Assembly: GCA_032622095.1 (NCBI GenBank)
Contig: CP136061.1
Coordinates: forward strand, 200,934,244-200,998,243
Origin: Siphonodentalium dalli
Lineage: Eukaryota > Mollusca > Scaphopoda > Gadilida > Siphonodentaliidae
Direction: 5' to 3'
DNA length: 64,000 nt
In this document: positions 36,675 through 47,839 of the stretch, piece by piece
How the letters are laid out: each line of letters begins with the position of its first letter
How positions within the stretch are numbered: position 1 is the first letter of the stretch
Notes under the pieces: generated by a model
Seen by the model: the letters and a program-made list of their open reading frames with translations, nothing else
What the model was told of the DNA's origin: nothing
Database searches by the model: none
Made by a program: the position numbers and the translations under genes

Positions 36675-37197
36675 AAAACTGGGCTCTTTAGGGAATATCC
36701 AACCACTTTATGTTTGATACTGATTCGAGAGTTACTTTTTGACGAGAAATTCAGTGGTGCCGACCAATTTTTTATAAAAAGGGCCCAAATTCTATTGTTA
36801 AGGGCCTGAACCCCAATATTGAGGTTCAGCCCTTTTCTCTCAAACTTGAGCCCCCCCAACCAATTAGAATTTTAATAACCTATATGTATTAATGCCACAT
36901 ATAGCTATTATTTCTGATATTTTCTATAGCATTATAGGATGGGATTGACCTTCAATGAGAGCTTGATCTTGAAAATCCAAAATAGTTGACTTCAAAATCA
37001 GCAAAAATTTAGTGCTTACCGCGATACACAACAAATGCGCTTGCCGACTTTGAACATGCATTGGAAAATTGGGGTTCAAATCCAAAAAAATGGAATTTGG
37101 GCTCCTTTTATAAAAAAAATCGGTCAGCACTAATGAATTCCTCGCCAAAAAGTACTCTCGAATCAGTATCAAAAGGAAAGTGGTTCCATAAAGATAC
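36675..37197. mobile_element. Inverted-repeat element with about 115-bp arms
   Basis: TTTGATACTGATTCGAGAGT (36714) pairs with ACTCTCGAATCAGTATCAAA (37152), and the match extends through CCAATTTTTTATAAAAAGGG and its partner near 37103. The loop is about 270 bases. It abuts the TTAA MITE at 37221. Confidence 0.65.
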
Positions 37198-37220
37198 TAA
37201 TGATTTCAGCCTCAAATTAA

Positions 37221-37659
37221 AGGTACTCAATCCGATCAGAAGCTCCTAAATTACTATATCTTTGGCTTCGGGTTAAAAGATATATTTGATTTGAGTCGAG
37301 GAACCTACCCAACAAAGCTGAGAGGGATTAGATATCTATGTTTGAATTTTGCTATTTCTATTGTTCGTGGATCAGAAGAACGTGGTCAAACGGACGAAGG
37401 TGCGGATGAAGATGATTAACTATAACATCAAGTGGTAATAATAACTACTTGATGTTAGAGTTAAACATCTTCATCCTCACTTTCGTCCGTTTCACCATGT
37501 TCTTCTGATCCACAAACAATAGAAATAGCAAAATGTAAAAATCGATATCTAATCACTCTGAGCTTTGATGGGTAGGTTCCTCGACTGGAATCAAATATTT
37601 TTTACCCCACGAAGCCAAAGATATAGTAATTTAGGAGCGACTGATCGGATTGAGAACCT
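37221..37659. mobile_element. TTAA palindromic MITE, AGGTACTCAATCC family, full-length copy
   Basis: TTAA at 37217-37220 and 37660-37663; ends AGGTACTCAATCCGAT and ATCGGATTGAGAACCT. The 439-bp element is a near-complete hairpin. A solitary family end is at 36249-36280. Confidence 0.85.
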
Positions 37660-37906
37660 TTAATCACATATTCACCCTCACAATGCAGTTACAGGTTTAG
37701 TTATTATCATTGACTCAATAAGATCGGGCAGCATGTGGTGAGTGGATTGTCAAATATAGTTGTCATGCGATGACATAAAGTTAGAGTGATCTGCGTTGAC
37801 CTACATTTCCAGTAACTGCATTATCTGAAGTGAATGTTACAGAAACAAATCAGTTCCTCATATCACCTGAACACATATTCACTACATTTAATCCCTAATT
37901 GGCAAC

Positions 37907-37975
37907 AGCGACTGGGACTTCCATTGCTGGCCATCCCAGCCCAAAGGCAGTTTATACACTCCGCACCATAGCCAA
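37907..37975. repeat. Short repeat shared in reverse with 46985-47050
   Basis: CGACTGGGACTTCCATTGCT and CAGTTTATACTCCGCACC (read with one change) match the complement of 46985-47050. The family is unknown. Confidence 0.6.
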
Positions 37976-38290
37976 CTAAGTATTACCTGGAATGAATACT
38001 GTTTGAAGCCTTGATGGGTGTTTGTGTGAATTGAATTTCTATCATTTAATTGTCCTGACAGTTCAGAATAATTATTGGAGATGCACCATCAAATTAGTCT
38101 GATATTAATTGCTTGATATAATATACCCACTCACCAGAGTAATTAAAAAAACAAATTAGACTACATCTGTCATAACACACATATGACTTCTCATAAAATA
38201 TAACTATATTTTAATCCATTCACATGATAACCCATCAAGAATTCTGTGAAAGAGGGAAGAGTTGCTTCCTGATAAAGTGGAGGAAATTTA

Positions 38291-40265
38291 TCAGATGTTG
38301 GCATCAGAGAATGGGAAGACAACAAATGATTCCCTAAATGGCAACAAAACACATTTGGCAGATTTCAGATATTTCACAATGCAACAAGGTTGAACTAAGA
38401 TCTGTCACTTTAAAGATGTTCAGACAATCAGAACTTAGTGGGAAGTTGAAAAATCTTTCTTTTGTCTTGAAATATCTATAAACAACCCTGATATCATTTC
38501 CAAGTTTCAGTATATTATAAACTTGACAGATTTTGTTTTCAATGAGAAATGTTTGGTCCTTTTTTGAAATAGATATTTTAACATTATTCTGCATCTTCAA
38601 GGTCTTGTACTGTTCGTAATTAGTAAAGATGTTCATATCAACTGGCAAAGGACCATCTGAGTGTTGTTAAGTGAACTTTATATCATAACTGGATTCGGTG
38701 GAATTAAGGTTTTGATGTTCTGACAAACGTCGAATTACTTGAGATAAAGCAGTGTTGGGTTTCCTTATCATATGTTTCAGTCTCTGGAGATAGTTCTCAA
38801 ATGGAAAAGTTGCGATGTTATCTAGAGGTCCAAACTGTTCAGCATCTGCTGCCAAATGCACTAGACCATGCACATTGTAAACTAGACTAGTATCGCCATA
38901 AAGGGAACCAAAATTTACCAGTAAGTCATGGGCATATTGGTTGAATCTGAGATTGAGCGACCTATTGAGAAGAATTCTGATGCCAACTGAAAATGTCATG
39001 AAATGTTTGTACTTATCAGTATCAAGCAAATTTTTAAGAGCTACAGGACCAGTATACAGAAGAAATTGTCTGAATTCTGTTGCTTTCCAGCGATCAAGAT
39101 GTATAAGTGATCTTGGTCTCCGTGAAAAATCAGTTGGAAAATATTCACAAAAAGATGATAGTTTGTCGGAAATGGCTGCAATTGTTCTTGGACCAAGTCT
39201 AATGTTGTTTGACCCACTTGTCCATAATTTCAAAACCTTTCTCATGACACCAAGACAAACTAAATGCATGTAATCAACTGGAAAGCATGAAATCATTCCA
39301 ATACCAGTATCGTTCAAAGGAGAGGGACCTTTGTGATATGTTCCATATTCCATTCGATTGAATTTATCATCAGTTCTTAACTCAGATTGAATCTCTGGAT
39401 ATGTCATCCTACCTATATATAAACCTTTCTGAATGCATTTATCACACCCATGATAAGCAGAGAATGTCATGACATTCTTTATAAAAGATTTTGCTGGAAC
39501 ATCACAAAGAATTGATGAACATCTAACTGAAAACTTTTCCCCACTTACTTCAAGACCATCTGTTTTCAAATTGATAAACTCCCTTCTGAAATTGTCTAAA
39601 TACATGGAAACATCATTCGGTTTGCTTTGGCCATAAAATAGACCAATCAAGAATGGTTCGCCATCACCAAAGTTTGTCACCTTCCCAAGTATTGGCCAGA
39701 ACTGATGATTTGAGCTCTTAAAAATTGGCAGTCCATCAATACTGATTTGCAAAACAATTGACTTTAATTGCAAAGCAGTTTCCAAATTCTTCATTATGTA
39801 TGTTGTCAAGCAACGGGCAAGTCCAAAGTGGTGATAATCACCACCACAGACTTGTTCAATATCATATTTTGTTTGTGTTCTGAGAAGCGTTCTTGGGTCC
39901 TTAGGCAGAAAAGGGAAGAAGACTCTCAAAATCTGAAGGAGAGCTGATACAGCAACCAAGGTTACCTTAAATTTGACAGCCCAACTAGCCAGTTGGTCTG
40001 CCAAACCACTCTCTGGTGAGCTGTCATTGTGATGAAATGGATCATCAGAATCAGAAATGTCATGTATTAAATGTTGAAAATTATCTCCACTTGGACTGAG
40101 ACTGAAATCATTATCAACATGTGGCATACTGCATGAAGCAAAATTTGTCTCAATGGATGCATCAATAGATTGATTAGAATCATTATCAGAGACAGTACAA
40201 TCATCAAAGTCAACTGTTGCAATATCATCATCTTCATTATCTTCCATGTCCTCGATATCATTCAT
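38291..40265 (-). pseudogene. CACTA/EnSpm-like transposase, nearly intact single exon
   Basis: ATG 40265 opens a 532-codon frame ending at TAA 38669-38667. The same frame then continues (QHSDGPLPVDMNIFTNY) to about 38355, where a 1-base shift leads into KCVLLPFRESFVVFPF and a stop at 38293-38291. The native protein was therefore about 650 residues. Motifs, numbered from the ATG: QISIDGLPIF (Asp about 177), LCDVPAK (Asp about 255), a HGCDKC pair of Cys (about 272-277), DYMHLVCLG (about 331), and VHGLVHLAADAEQFG to FPFENYLQRLK (Glu about 490). This D-D-E layout with the His-rich block before the Glu is that of CACTA/EnSpm-type transposases and of a widely multicopy metazoan family. The N-terminus is acidic (EDMEDNEDDD). 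I did not find terminal inverted repeats. One nonsense and one shift mean it is probably dead but young. Confidence 0.7.
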
Positions 40266-41540
40266 GTCTATCAACAGTACGCCTCAAATGATGTTTGTTG
40301 GAAATTCATTCTTTACTATTGAAATTTAAGCTACTAGTATTGGAAGATAATTTTACACAGACATTTATTGTGACTAAGAGTAAAAATTAGATATATTTGT
40401 ACTCACTGAGAGAGTTCAGTCATGTCTGCACTGGCATATATGCTATAATTACAATTCTCTCTCTGCAGTGGTAGTCAGGTTTTTGAATTTAGGAATTCGG
40501 TGGATGGTAGCTGCAACGAAATATGAAATGAAAGTGTCAATGACACTGTAGCTCAACTTGGAAAGGGAATAATTTAATGTGTTACTGTCGATGGAGTGAT
40601 TAGGAATGTGGAAAGTTGAATGTCTAATTTACTAGTTTATCAACATGAAGATATATATATATATACATGTATATAAAAGTAAAATCTAAGATGGTTGCTG
40701 GCGGCTATGTTTTCCAACAATTCAAAAACATTTGATAGCTTTAGTCATGCAAAGAGTAGAATCCAAGATGGCTGCTGGCAGCCATGTTTTAATGCCGAAT
40801 AACACCAAAATGACTCGTTCCCATCTACATGTCAAAAGTCAAGACAAATTTCATAATGATCTGACCAAATGTACGACCTGTAGCCCATGCCAAAGGATTT
40901 AGCCATGCAAAGAGTAAAATCCAAGATGGCTGCTGGCGGCCATGTTTTTTGGCCGAATGACCCCAAAATTACTTGTTCCCATCTACATGTCAATATTAAC
41001 ATCCATGTCACAGACAAATTGTATGATGATCAGACTAAAGGTACGACCTGTAGCCCGTGCTAAAGGATTTAGTCATACAAAGAGTAAAATCCAAAATTCA
41101 ATATCTATTCAATACCCAGTGGCATGAGGCACAATGTATTCACATGAATCCAGTGTATTCAGTCAATTTGTATTTTCAGAATTTCTATCAATTTGGGCAG
41201 AAAATATGGAAGTATATTGTTATTCAATTTTTCCTATTATGCCTATTATTATTTATTATTCTTAATATATTTTGTAACCCTTATATCTTTGAAAGTTTAA
41301 AAGGTAGAACATTGAAATTTGGTAGGTATATGCATCTTGCCAGGCTACATGGAATCGAAGCATTTAGGTTTATGTCCTAACTTGCTTTCCAGAGTTATGC
41401 CCCTTACAATTTTTTTTGGAAAAAGTTTGTGGCCAGATCTTCTCCTATAAGAAGCCAAGCAGCTGAGTTAGGTTCTCGTAATTGTGTTAACTAACGAAAG
41501 GGCACGAATCGGGCAAAATTTGTCAATTTTTTTCTTGTCA
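40266..41540. other. Region with four ATGGCTGCTGGCRGCCATG repeat units
   Basis: CAAGATGGCTGCTGGCAGCCATG or close variants occur near 40689, 40763 and 40922, with a truncated unit at 41085. The spacer CGTTCCCATCTACATGTCAA and GTACGACCTGTAGCCC recur between them. The unit is about 150 bases and matches 24600-25020. No gene seen. Confidence 0.6.
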
Positions 41541-41544
41541 CCGA

Positions 41545-42118
41545 TTCCAGCCGGCCACCATCAACAAATTGTTTGCATTTTCTATCAAATTGGGCAGGGC
41601 CTCCGGCTGCTATCAATAATTTGTATATTCAGAATTTCTATAAAATTAGACAGGGCTTACCCGGCTATCATAATCAAATAATTTGTATGTTCCGAATTTC
41701 TATAAATTTGGACACAGCCTCCGGCCACCATCAGCAAATAATTTGTATTTTCTATCAAATTGGGCAGGGCCTCCGGCTGCTATCAATAATTTGTATATTC
41801 AGAATTTCTATAAAATTAGACAGGGCTACCATAAACAAATGATTTGTATGTTCAGAATTTCTATAAATTTGGACAGGGCCTCCGGCCACCATCAGCAAAT
41901 AATTTCTATTTTCTATCAAATTGGGCAGGGCCTCCGGCTGCTATCAATAATTTGTATATTCAGAATTTCTATAAAATTAGACAGGGCTACCATAAACAAA
42001 TAATGTGTATGTTCAGAATTTCTATAAATTTGGGACAGGGCCTCCGGCCACCATCAGCAAATAATTTGTATTTTCTATCAAATTGGGCAGGGCCTCCGGC
42101 TGCTATCAATAATTTGTT
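41545..42118 (+). repeat. Tandem array, period about 160 bp, built from about 53-bp sub-units
   Basis: GGGCAGGGCCTCCGGCTGCTATCAATAATTTG (quoted in part: GGGCAGGGCCTCCGGCTGCT) recurs at about 41592, 41762, 41923 and 42087. Alternating sub-units end in CAGGGCCTCCGGCCACCATC or CAGGGCTACCATAAACAAAT. The overlapping open frames here are repeat artefacts. Confidence 0.85.
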
Positions 42119-43024
42119 TATTTATGTATTATATTTTATTTTATTCTTGGATTACGCTAGAGTATGGTCATATCCAGTAAAGAATTTGAATTGGAATAAA
42201 AGGTGCATGTACCGCAAATTTCGCACCATTACATATTCTATATAAAAATTGGGCAAATATATTTTAATTTCTAAAACAATGTGTGCAGATGTTTAAAGAT
42301 CCATAATCCGATTTAACGGCCCTAAATTACATGCACTGGCTAGTATGGACATGATCAGAAGCCGTCGCAAGAGTTCAAAAATGTCACGTAATGTCAGTCA
42401 ATGTGACTTTCCAAATTCCATGGCGATCAATGCTATATCGCAAATTAATTTCGGAATATAACATGATGAAAAGTAATGTCAGCAACAACAAATGAGGTAA
42501 CTTGTGCTTGTCAGATACTAGTAGCTGATGTGCGGATACATACATAATTTACATATTCTTAATCTTATTTATGAAATGTATGTTTTAGTTATGCAAATAG
42601 ACGTGTTATAAACTTATATAATAGCATTAGGGTTAAGTGGAAATATGTTTGTTTACATTTGTGATGCGGTGGGAAATTCCACTAAAACTATTAGCATCAC
42701 AGGACAACATATATATTGAAGCTGCAATTGCAAACCACACCCGCTCCTTACACAAACATATATGATATGATATCATGCTTGCTATCGTTGTGAGTATTTA
42801 TCAGTTTATTGGTAACTAATACACTAATTTGTATAACTATAACTAAATCGGATTTAGCCAATTTTTTTGTGAAATTGCGTTGTTGTTGTTGTAACTGGAT
42901 GATGCGAATTAGTACTAGTAGTAGTAGTACAATCGACTCGGAGTATGTATCTTTAAACCGAAGTGATTTAATTAAGACAGAGAGTTGATGTTTAGGAATA
43001 GTTTGTCTGACAAAAATGAGATGC
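42119..43024. other. AT-rich spacer with simple repeats
   Basis: GTTGTTGTTG (42882) and TAGTAGTAGTAG (42916) short triplet runs. No gene seen. Confidence 0.4.
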
Positions 43025-43297
43025 TTAGGAAAACGCGTAAATTGTAATTAAGTTAACAGCCCTGTGATTCTCATGCAGAGTACTGTCCATTGACTCTTGA
43101 GACAAAGCGTTGACTAAATCCACCAATGCATCATCATCTGCCATGGGAGCAGCTTGAACTTTGGAGTTAATTCAATCTTCGTTACTAATTAAAAGGGAGT
43201 TGTTTTTGTCGACCATATTTGTCAACGCCGCAATCAACAATGGCAAATCGCCTTGCGGAAGTTGGATTTCACGTGGATCGAATTGTTGTGTTAACAT
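43025..43297 (-). CDS. Small open frame of 91 codons with one in-frame TGA
   Basis: ATG 43297 reads 41 codons (MLTQQFDPREIQLPQGDLPL...) to TGA at 43174-43172, then 48 more (INSKVQAAPMADDDALVDLV...) to TAA at 43027-43025. Composition is protein-like: acidic, Leu/Asn-rich, amphipathic. I do not recognise it. It could be the start of a spliced gene whose first exon is the candidate at 43892-44000, a pseudogene, or chance. An upstream ATG (43309) gives only a 13-codon frame, which weakens this start. Confidence 0.25.
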
Positions 43298-43478
43298 TCT
43301 CAAAGGTCATGTGATCAATCTAAGTTTTAAGGCCAAGTGAATTAATTTCACGTAGCTGTACTGACTACTGTATATTATAGATAGTACATTTAATACTTAT
43401 TGTCAATTTACTGGTATCACTATCAGTGGGACAGTGCTGCAGTCTACACTGCTAATCGGTACACTGTATAACTATATA

Positions 43479-43540
43479 TAATGGTTTGATAATAAAACGT
43501 ACGTGTACAGTGTACACGTATTATTATCAAACCATTATTA
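43479..43540. repeat. 62-bp palindrome
   Basis: TAATGGTTTGATAATAA pairs with TTATTATCAAACCATTA around GTGTACAGTGTACAC, itself a palindrome. Confidence 0.8.
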
Positions 43541-43891
43541 TACTTTTAACTATAATCTAGACGTATACGGTATAGTATAGTCAATAACACTACAGTAAGC
43601 GCGTCTATACGTATCCAGAATTGGTTCCTGCTCTGAAATATCTACATGTACTAGACTAGGGTAGAGTATACTATACATGAATTTATTATAAATAAATTAA
43701 TAAATAATTAATATATAATTATATTAATTATTATTAAATATCAAACTGTCTGATCACATAATACATTAATATTTATATATATAAATAGCAGTTTGAGTGT
43801 CTGAATATAGAACTATTTGGGATCTTCGAACAAGCTTACGAATCGAATATACAGTTAGAACTGACACACAGCGAATTTATTGAAGCCTTAC

Positions 43892-44000
43892 CTGAATAAT
43901 GGTGGACGACGTCTGCTTGAACCACCAACACCGTCACGAGAAAAACGCGTCACGGTGACGTGATTGACGTTACGGGCACCTGTTAGTTGAAGAGGCATGC
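43892..44000 (-). promoter_or_regulatory. Candidate minus-strand first exon and CRE-like region
   Basis: A GC-richer patch holds GTCACGGTGAC and several TGACGT-type steps (43935-43972). At its lower edge CATTATTCAG is followed by GTAAGG, a good 5' splice site for the minus strand (exon end 43892). It could be a non-coding first exon for a minus gene, divergent from the TatD gene at 44499. No transcript evidence. Confidence 0.3.
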
Positions 44001-44498
44001 AACTTTCAGGTCCCGACGAATATCACGTATTCTGTGTTTCTTTTGATTTTCAGACTGGTATATATGTTTTCTAATCGAGTAACATAATTAACATATCCGT
44101 AAGCCCTGGGCGGGAGGGGGGGTATAAACAAGATATCTATATCGTTACATTAACTTAAATTTCTGAAGAGATTGGTTCTATAGCTTATATAAGTTTAATA
44201 ATTCTTACTACATGCCATTCATTTGTTTGTGTCTAGTACTCATCATGCATGCGTCGATACTACATATTTATCTCGATAAAATAAGCGCATATCACAATGT
44301 AATATTACGTAGATTATTACTAGATATAATGGAAATTTAAGTTCGTACGAACGTACATTAAAAAGTCAAATTCATATTTGACAGCCTGAGCATAAGAAAC
44401 AAAGCTACCATTGGTCCGGCCTAAATAACTCTCACGTCACGTGGTATCAATTTCAGCGGAACTCAATTCGATATTGACCTTGACAACAAGTTTGGAAG

Positions 44499-45378
44499 AT
44501 GGCGCTGTCAACACAGCAATTAATTAAATTTCCACTACCACCAGGCATATGCCCGCGATTCCACACAAAAGGCGTGTGCAACAAGCGCAGGTGTGAGGGG
44601 ATCCACGTCGAAGAACAACTGATGGATTCCCACTTTCACCTGGACTTGTTGCACCACCATCACAAAAAAAAACAGTTGTCCGACTTTGTGTTGCCCAGTA
44701 ATTTCAGTGGTTGCATAACAAATTTTTCCCATCCAAATTGTTATCACAAATTCCACTGGATTACTGGACAACTGTGGGGATTCATCCCAAGTTCTCACAC
44801 TTGTTCTATGTTGAGCGATACATCAGGCTAGTTGAGCGAATGCTCAGCTATCCTGGTGTAGTAGCTGTTGGGGAAACTGGGCTTGACGCTCATCACAATT
44901 GGCATCGATGCCCACTTTCTACCCAGAAAATGGCATTTAGAATGCAGCTCGATATGAGCGTCAAGCACAGTCTCCCCGTTGTTGTGCATTGTCGGGAAGC
45001 CGAGGAAGCAACCCTTTCAATTTTGAAAGAGAGGCTTCCTGCTGACTTCCCGATACATTTACATTGCTTCACTGGGAAATTTGAGCAGGCACGACCATTT
45101 TTGGACCATTTCCCCAATCTGTTTATTGGTGTTGCTGGCAAAATGAACATGAAGTCCGTAAAGGAGGTCATAGCCAGGACACCAATAAACAGATTGGTTT
45201 TGGAAACGGACTGCCCATTTTTGGTGCCCCTTGCATTGAAAGCAAAAACATCTTTGCGTACACGCATCCTGGTACAGTCCTATATCAGGCTAAGAGAGTG
45301 GCTGACATAAAAATTATGACTGTCGATGCAGTGTGCCAGCAGACAAGGCTCAACATTAAGAGCCTCTATGCTGTGTGA
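44499..45378 (+). pseudogene. CCCH zinc finger fused to TatD-family nuclease, two frame breaks
   Basis: TatD proteins are metal-dependent 3'-5' DNases. ATG 44499 starts in frame 3. A CCCH finger (C18, C27, C32, H36; spacing C-x8-C-x4-C-x3-H) comes first, then the metal site DSHFHLD (H45, H47). The frame changes near 44760 (CYHKFHW to YWTTVGIHPKFSH). The next part holds VAVGETGLD, VVVHCREAE, IHLHCFTGKF and VLETDCPFL. It changes again near 45240 and ends FAYTHPGTVLYQAKRVAD to LNIKSLYAV with TGA at 45376-45378. All expected metal and catalytic residues are present. Both breaks are 1-base losses in the same sense. The gene has no intron, so it may be a retrocopy, a TATDN2-like multicopy gene, or a live gene with two base-call errors. 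Confidence 0.8.
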
Positions 45379-45469
45379 AGCGCATACATTAATGTATAAT
45401 CACAAAGCATTTAAATATATTTTAGACCTTTCATACAATTACAGTAGGGTTCACTGTGTAAGGAGTTAA

Positions 45470-45978
45470 AGGCACGGGTGGCGTTCGTTGCAGTAATATT
45501 TATATTTGTTCAAATCGTCATCAACAGAAGGAACACCAAAATATATACAGTTCCGCTCATATGCCAAACATAATCAGAACGTAACTAGTTTATTGTTGTA
45601 AAGACGTACGATGGTGTACGTAAACAAGAACCTGCTCAGTTGTGCTCCTGTTTACACAACACAGCGCAATTATATTGGTTATTCGCACAAAAATGACATA
45701 AACGCTCTTAATATTTCCATATCAGGAAAAGAGTAACAAATAACGCTCTTTATGTCTGCCATATCCGGATCTAAACAAAAGCCTGGAAACATAACCTTTT
45801 TTGCTATTGTTTACATAACAAAGGGGGCGAAATTGACAATAACATACTGCTTATGTCATATTTCTGATTGGCGTAAGAACAAAGTCCATCTGTATTTTAC
45901 TATTTCTTCTGTTTATGGCGGTTTTTGACGGAGCTGAATATTTTAACAGCATACCCACAACCAACGCCGCCCGTATCT
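45470..45978. mobile_element. TTAA-flanked element, AGGCACGGGTGGCG ends
   Basis: TTAA at 45466-45469 and 45979-45982; ends AGGCACGGGTGGCG and CGCCGCCCGTATCT. Same family as 20924-21788, sharing TTGTTTACATAACAA and CTTCTGTTTATGGCGG-like blocks. Confidence 0.75.
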
Positions 45979-46146
45979 TTAAGTGACACAACTGGGGACA
46001 CATGCAGGATTGTATTTCTCTAATGATTTATTTATTTACAAAGCAACGCTGTCTCATAGTTACTATGTTTTCATTGACTTTGACCACCGTGGTGTCAGCA
46101 ACTTCTGATTGCCTGGCCTACCCTGATTAAAATATGAATTTCTCAA

Positions 46147-46491
46147 AGGGGTACTCTACACTAATTTTGGCTATTTCTGGGACCATCTCATATTTTCCCA
46201 ACATATAATCTATTCAACAAATAAATAAAATTTGAGCGGTGGATGAGTGCCAAATACACTCATGTGCTCTAAGAACGATGAGAAGAACATATGAATTATG
46301 AAAAAAATTAGTTATTATTTGACTCGAGTCAATAACTCATTTTCATTAAAAGTTACTGTGTTGTTTCCGTCATGATAGCACATGAGTGTACTTCGAACTC
46401 ATCCATGGTTCAAATTTATTCATTTGTTGCATACATTTGATTGGGTATTATTTGAGATGGTCCCATAAATGACCAGATTTGGTGTACAACT
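46147..46491. mobile_element. AGGGGTACT family MITE, copy 2
   Basis: It starts AGGGGTACTCTACAC and ends TTTGGTGTACAAC. Palindromic, centred on GAGTCAATAACTC. Its right end abuts the TTAA of the next MITE. Confidence 0.7.
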
Positions 46492-46495
46492 TTAA

Positions 46496-46950
46496 AGGTA
46501 CTCAATCCGATCAGAGGGTCCTATATTACTATTTCTTTGCCTTTGGGGGTAAACAATATTTGATTCGAGTCGAGGATCCCACCCACCAAAGCTCAGAGTG
46601 ATTAGATATCGATTTTTGAAATCTATTAATTTTCGGAGATCTGTCCCAAAAGTTAGCAGAACCACGTGATCAAAATGGACAAATTGCGAGTGTAAGATGG
46701 ATAACTCTAAAATCAAGTGGTTATAATTGTTAATAGTAAGCATTTGATTTTAGAGTTATCCATCTTACATAAGCAATTTGTCCTTTTTGATCACGTGGTT
46801 CTGCTAACTTTTGGGACAGATCTCCGAAAATTAATAGATTAAAAATTTTTATATCTAATCACTCTTGAGCTTTGATGGGTGAGATCCTCAACTCAAATCA
46901 AATATTGTTTACCCCCAAAGCCAAAGAAATAGTAATATAGGACCCTACAA
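46496..46950. mobile_element. AGGTACTCAATCC family MITE, copy 3
   Basis: TTAA at 46492-46495, then AGGTACTCAATCCGATCAGA. Long hairpin arms (TAACTTTTGGGACAGATCTC and complement; TAACTCTAAAATCAAGTGG). The right terminus is cut short near GGACCCTAC (about 46950). Confidence 0.8.
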
Positions 46951-46984
46951 AGAAGCTACATGTATATAGGGTCATTTCATGCAA

Positions 46985-47055
46985 CACTGGTGCGGAGTAT
47001 AAACTGCTTTTGGCCTGGGATGGCCAGAAATGGAAGTCCCAGTCGCCAGTGTGCG
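46985..47055. repeat. Repeat shared in reverse with 37907-37975
   Basis: GGTGCGGAGTATAAACTGCT and TGGAAGTCCCAGTCG read here as the complement of the other copy. Confidence 0.6.
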
Positions 47056-47155
47056 CATGCATCATAACTAGGATTGATTATAGTACCATTCTGTTTTTTT
47101 TATAATTTCATTTGATTCTGATTCCAATGTTAACATTATATAGCTGGTGATTTAA

Positions 47156-47391
47156 CCCTTTCATGACTGGAGCTTCCTAATATTTTTCTAAAACTCTGCC
47201 AATGCATTCTATTATATACGCCTTACATATATAAGAGAATGCATTGGCCTAACAATATTTACATTGAACTTGTAAGCCAGTGTATTCTCTTAAATATATG
47301 ATCATGCTCCCTATGGGCAAGTCGTATATAAGAGAATGTACTGGCACAGAGTCCTTAATGCTGCACCAGCGCTGCTCTCATCATGAAAGGG
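47156..47391. mobile_element. CCCTTTCATGAC family MITE, clean copy
   Basis: TTAA at 47152-47155 and 47392-47395; ends CCCTTTCATGACTGGAGC and CATCATGAAAGGG. Two internal stem-loops of the GCATTCTCTTATATA type. Confidence 0.8.
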
Positions 47392-47496
47392 TTAAAGTGG
47401 TTTCATCTCATGCCACTTTCATGTTGGTTTCTGTCTTTTTATTCATAACCATGCAGTTGAAGGATATTGATGAACTTTGGTATGGATGCCCACATA

Positions 47497-47709
47497 CAGT
47501 AATGCTTTAATTAATCGAATTCTTAACCACAGCAGAATTATGGGTAACTTTTCAGGATTTAGTCGGAAATATGGCTTGTTGCCATTCATCAGAAAGCTAT
47601 CGGTGAGAGCTTTCTGATGAATGGTAACAAGCCATATTTTCGACTAAATCCTGAAAAGTTACCCATAATTCTGCTGTGGTTAAGAAGTCGATTAATTAGA
47701 GCATTACTG
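47497..47709. mobile_element. TA-flanked near-perfect palindrome, CAGTAATGC family, full copy
   Basis: TA at each edge; the 213-bp element folds almost end to end (CAGTAATGC, AACCACAGCAGAATTATGGG, ATATGGCTTGTTGCCATTC and complements). Tc1/mariner-type by target duplication. Confidence 0.85.
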
Positions 47710-47839
47710 TATATGTTTGATGTTTCAACATGAGGGTATGTCGGCATCGTTGGTGTAACCTCTTGTTGGAATTGATCTGTGTTGCATCACAAGCATGTCA
47801 TCTTCCATGTCGGGTTCATATGCCTGGTGCCAGTTTACA

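Noticed and set aside
41484-42245. Four overlapping open frames
   Set aside because: By-products of the 160-bp tandem array; frames simply follow the repeat.
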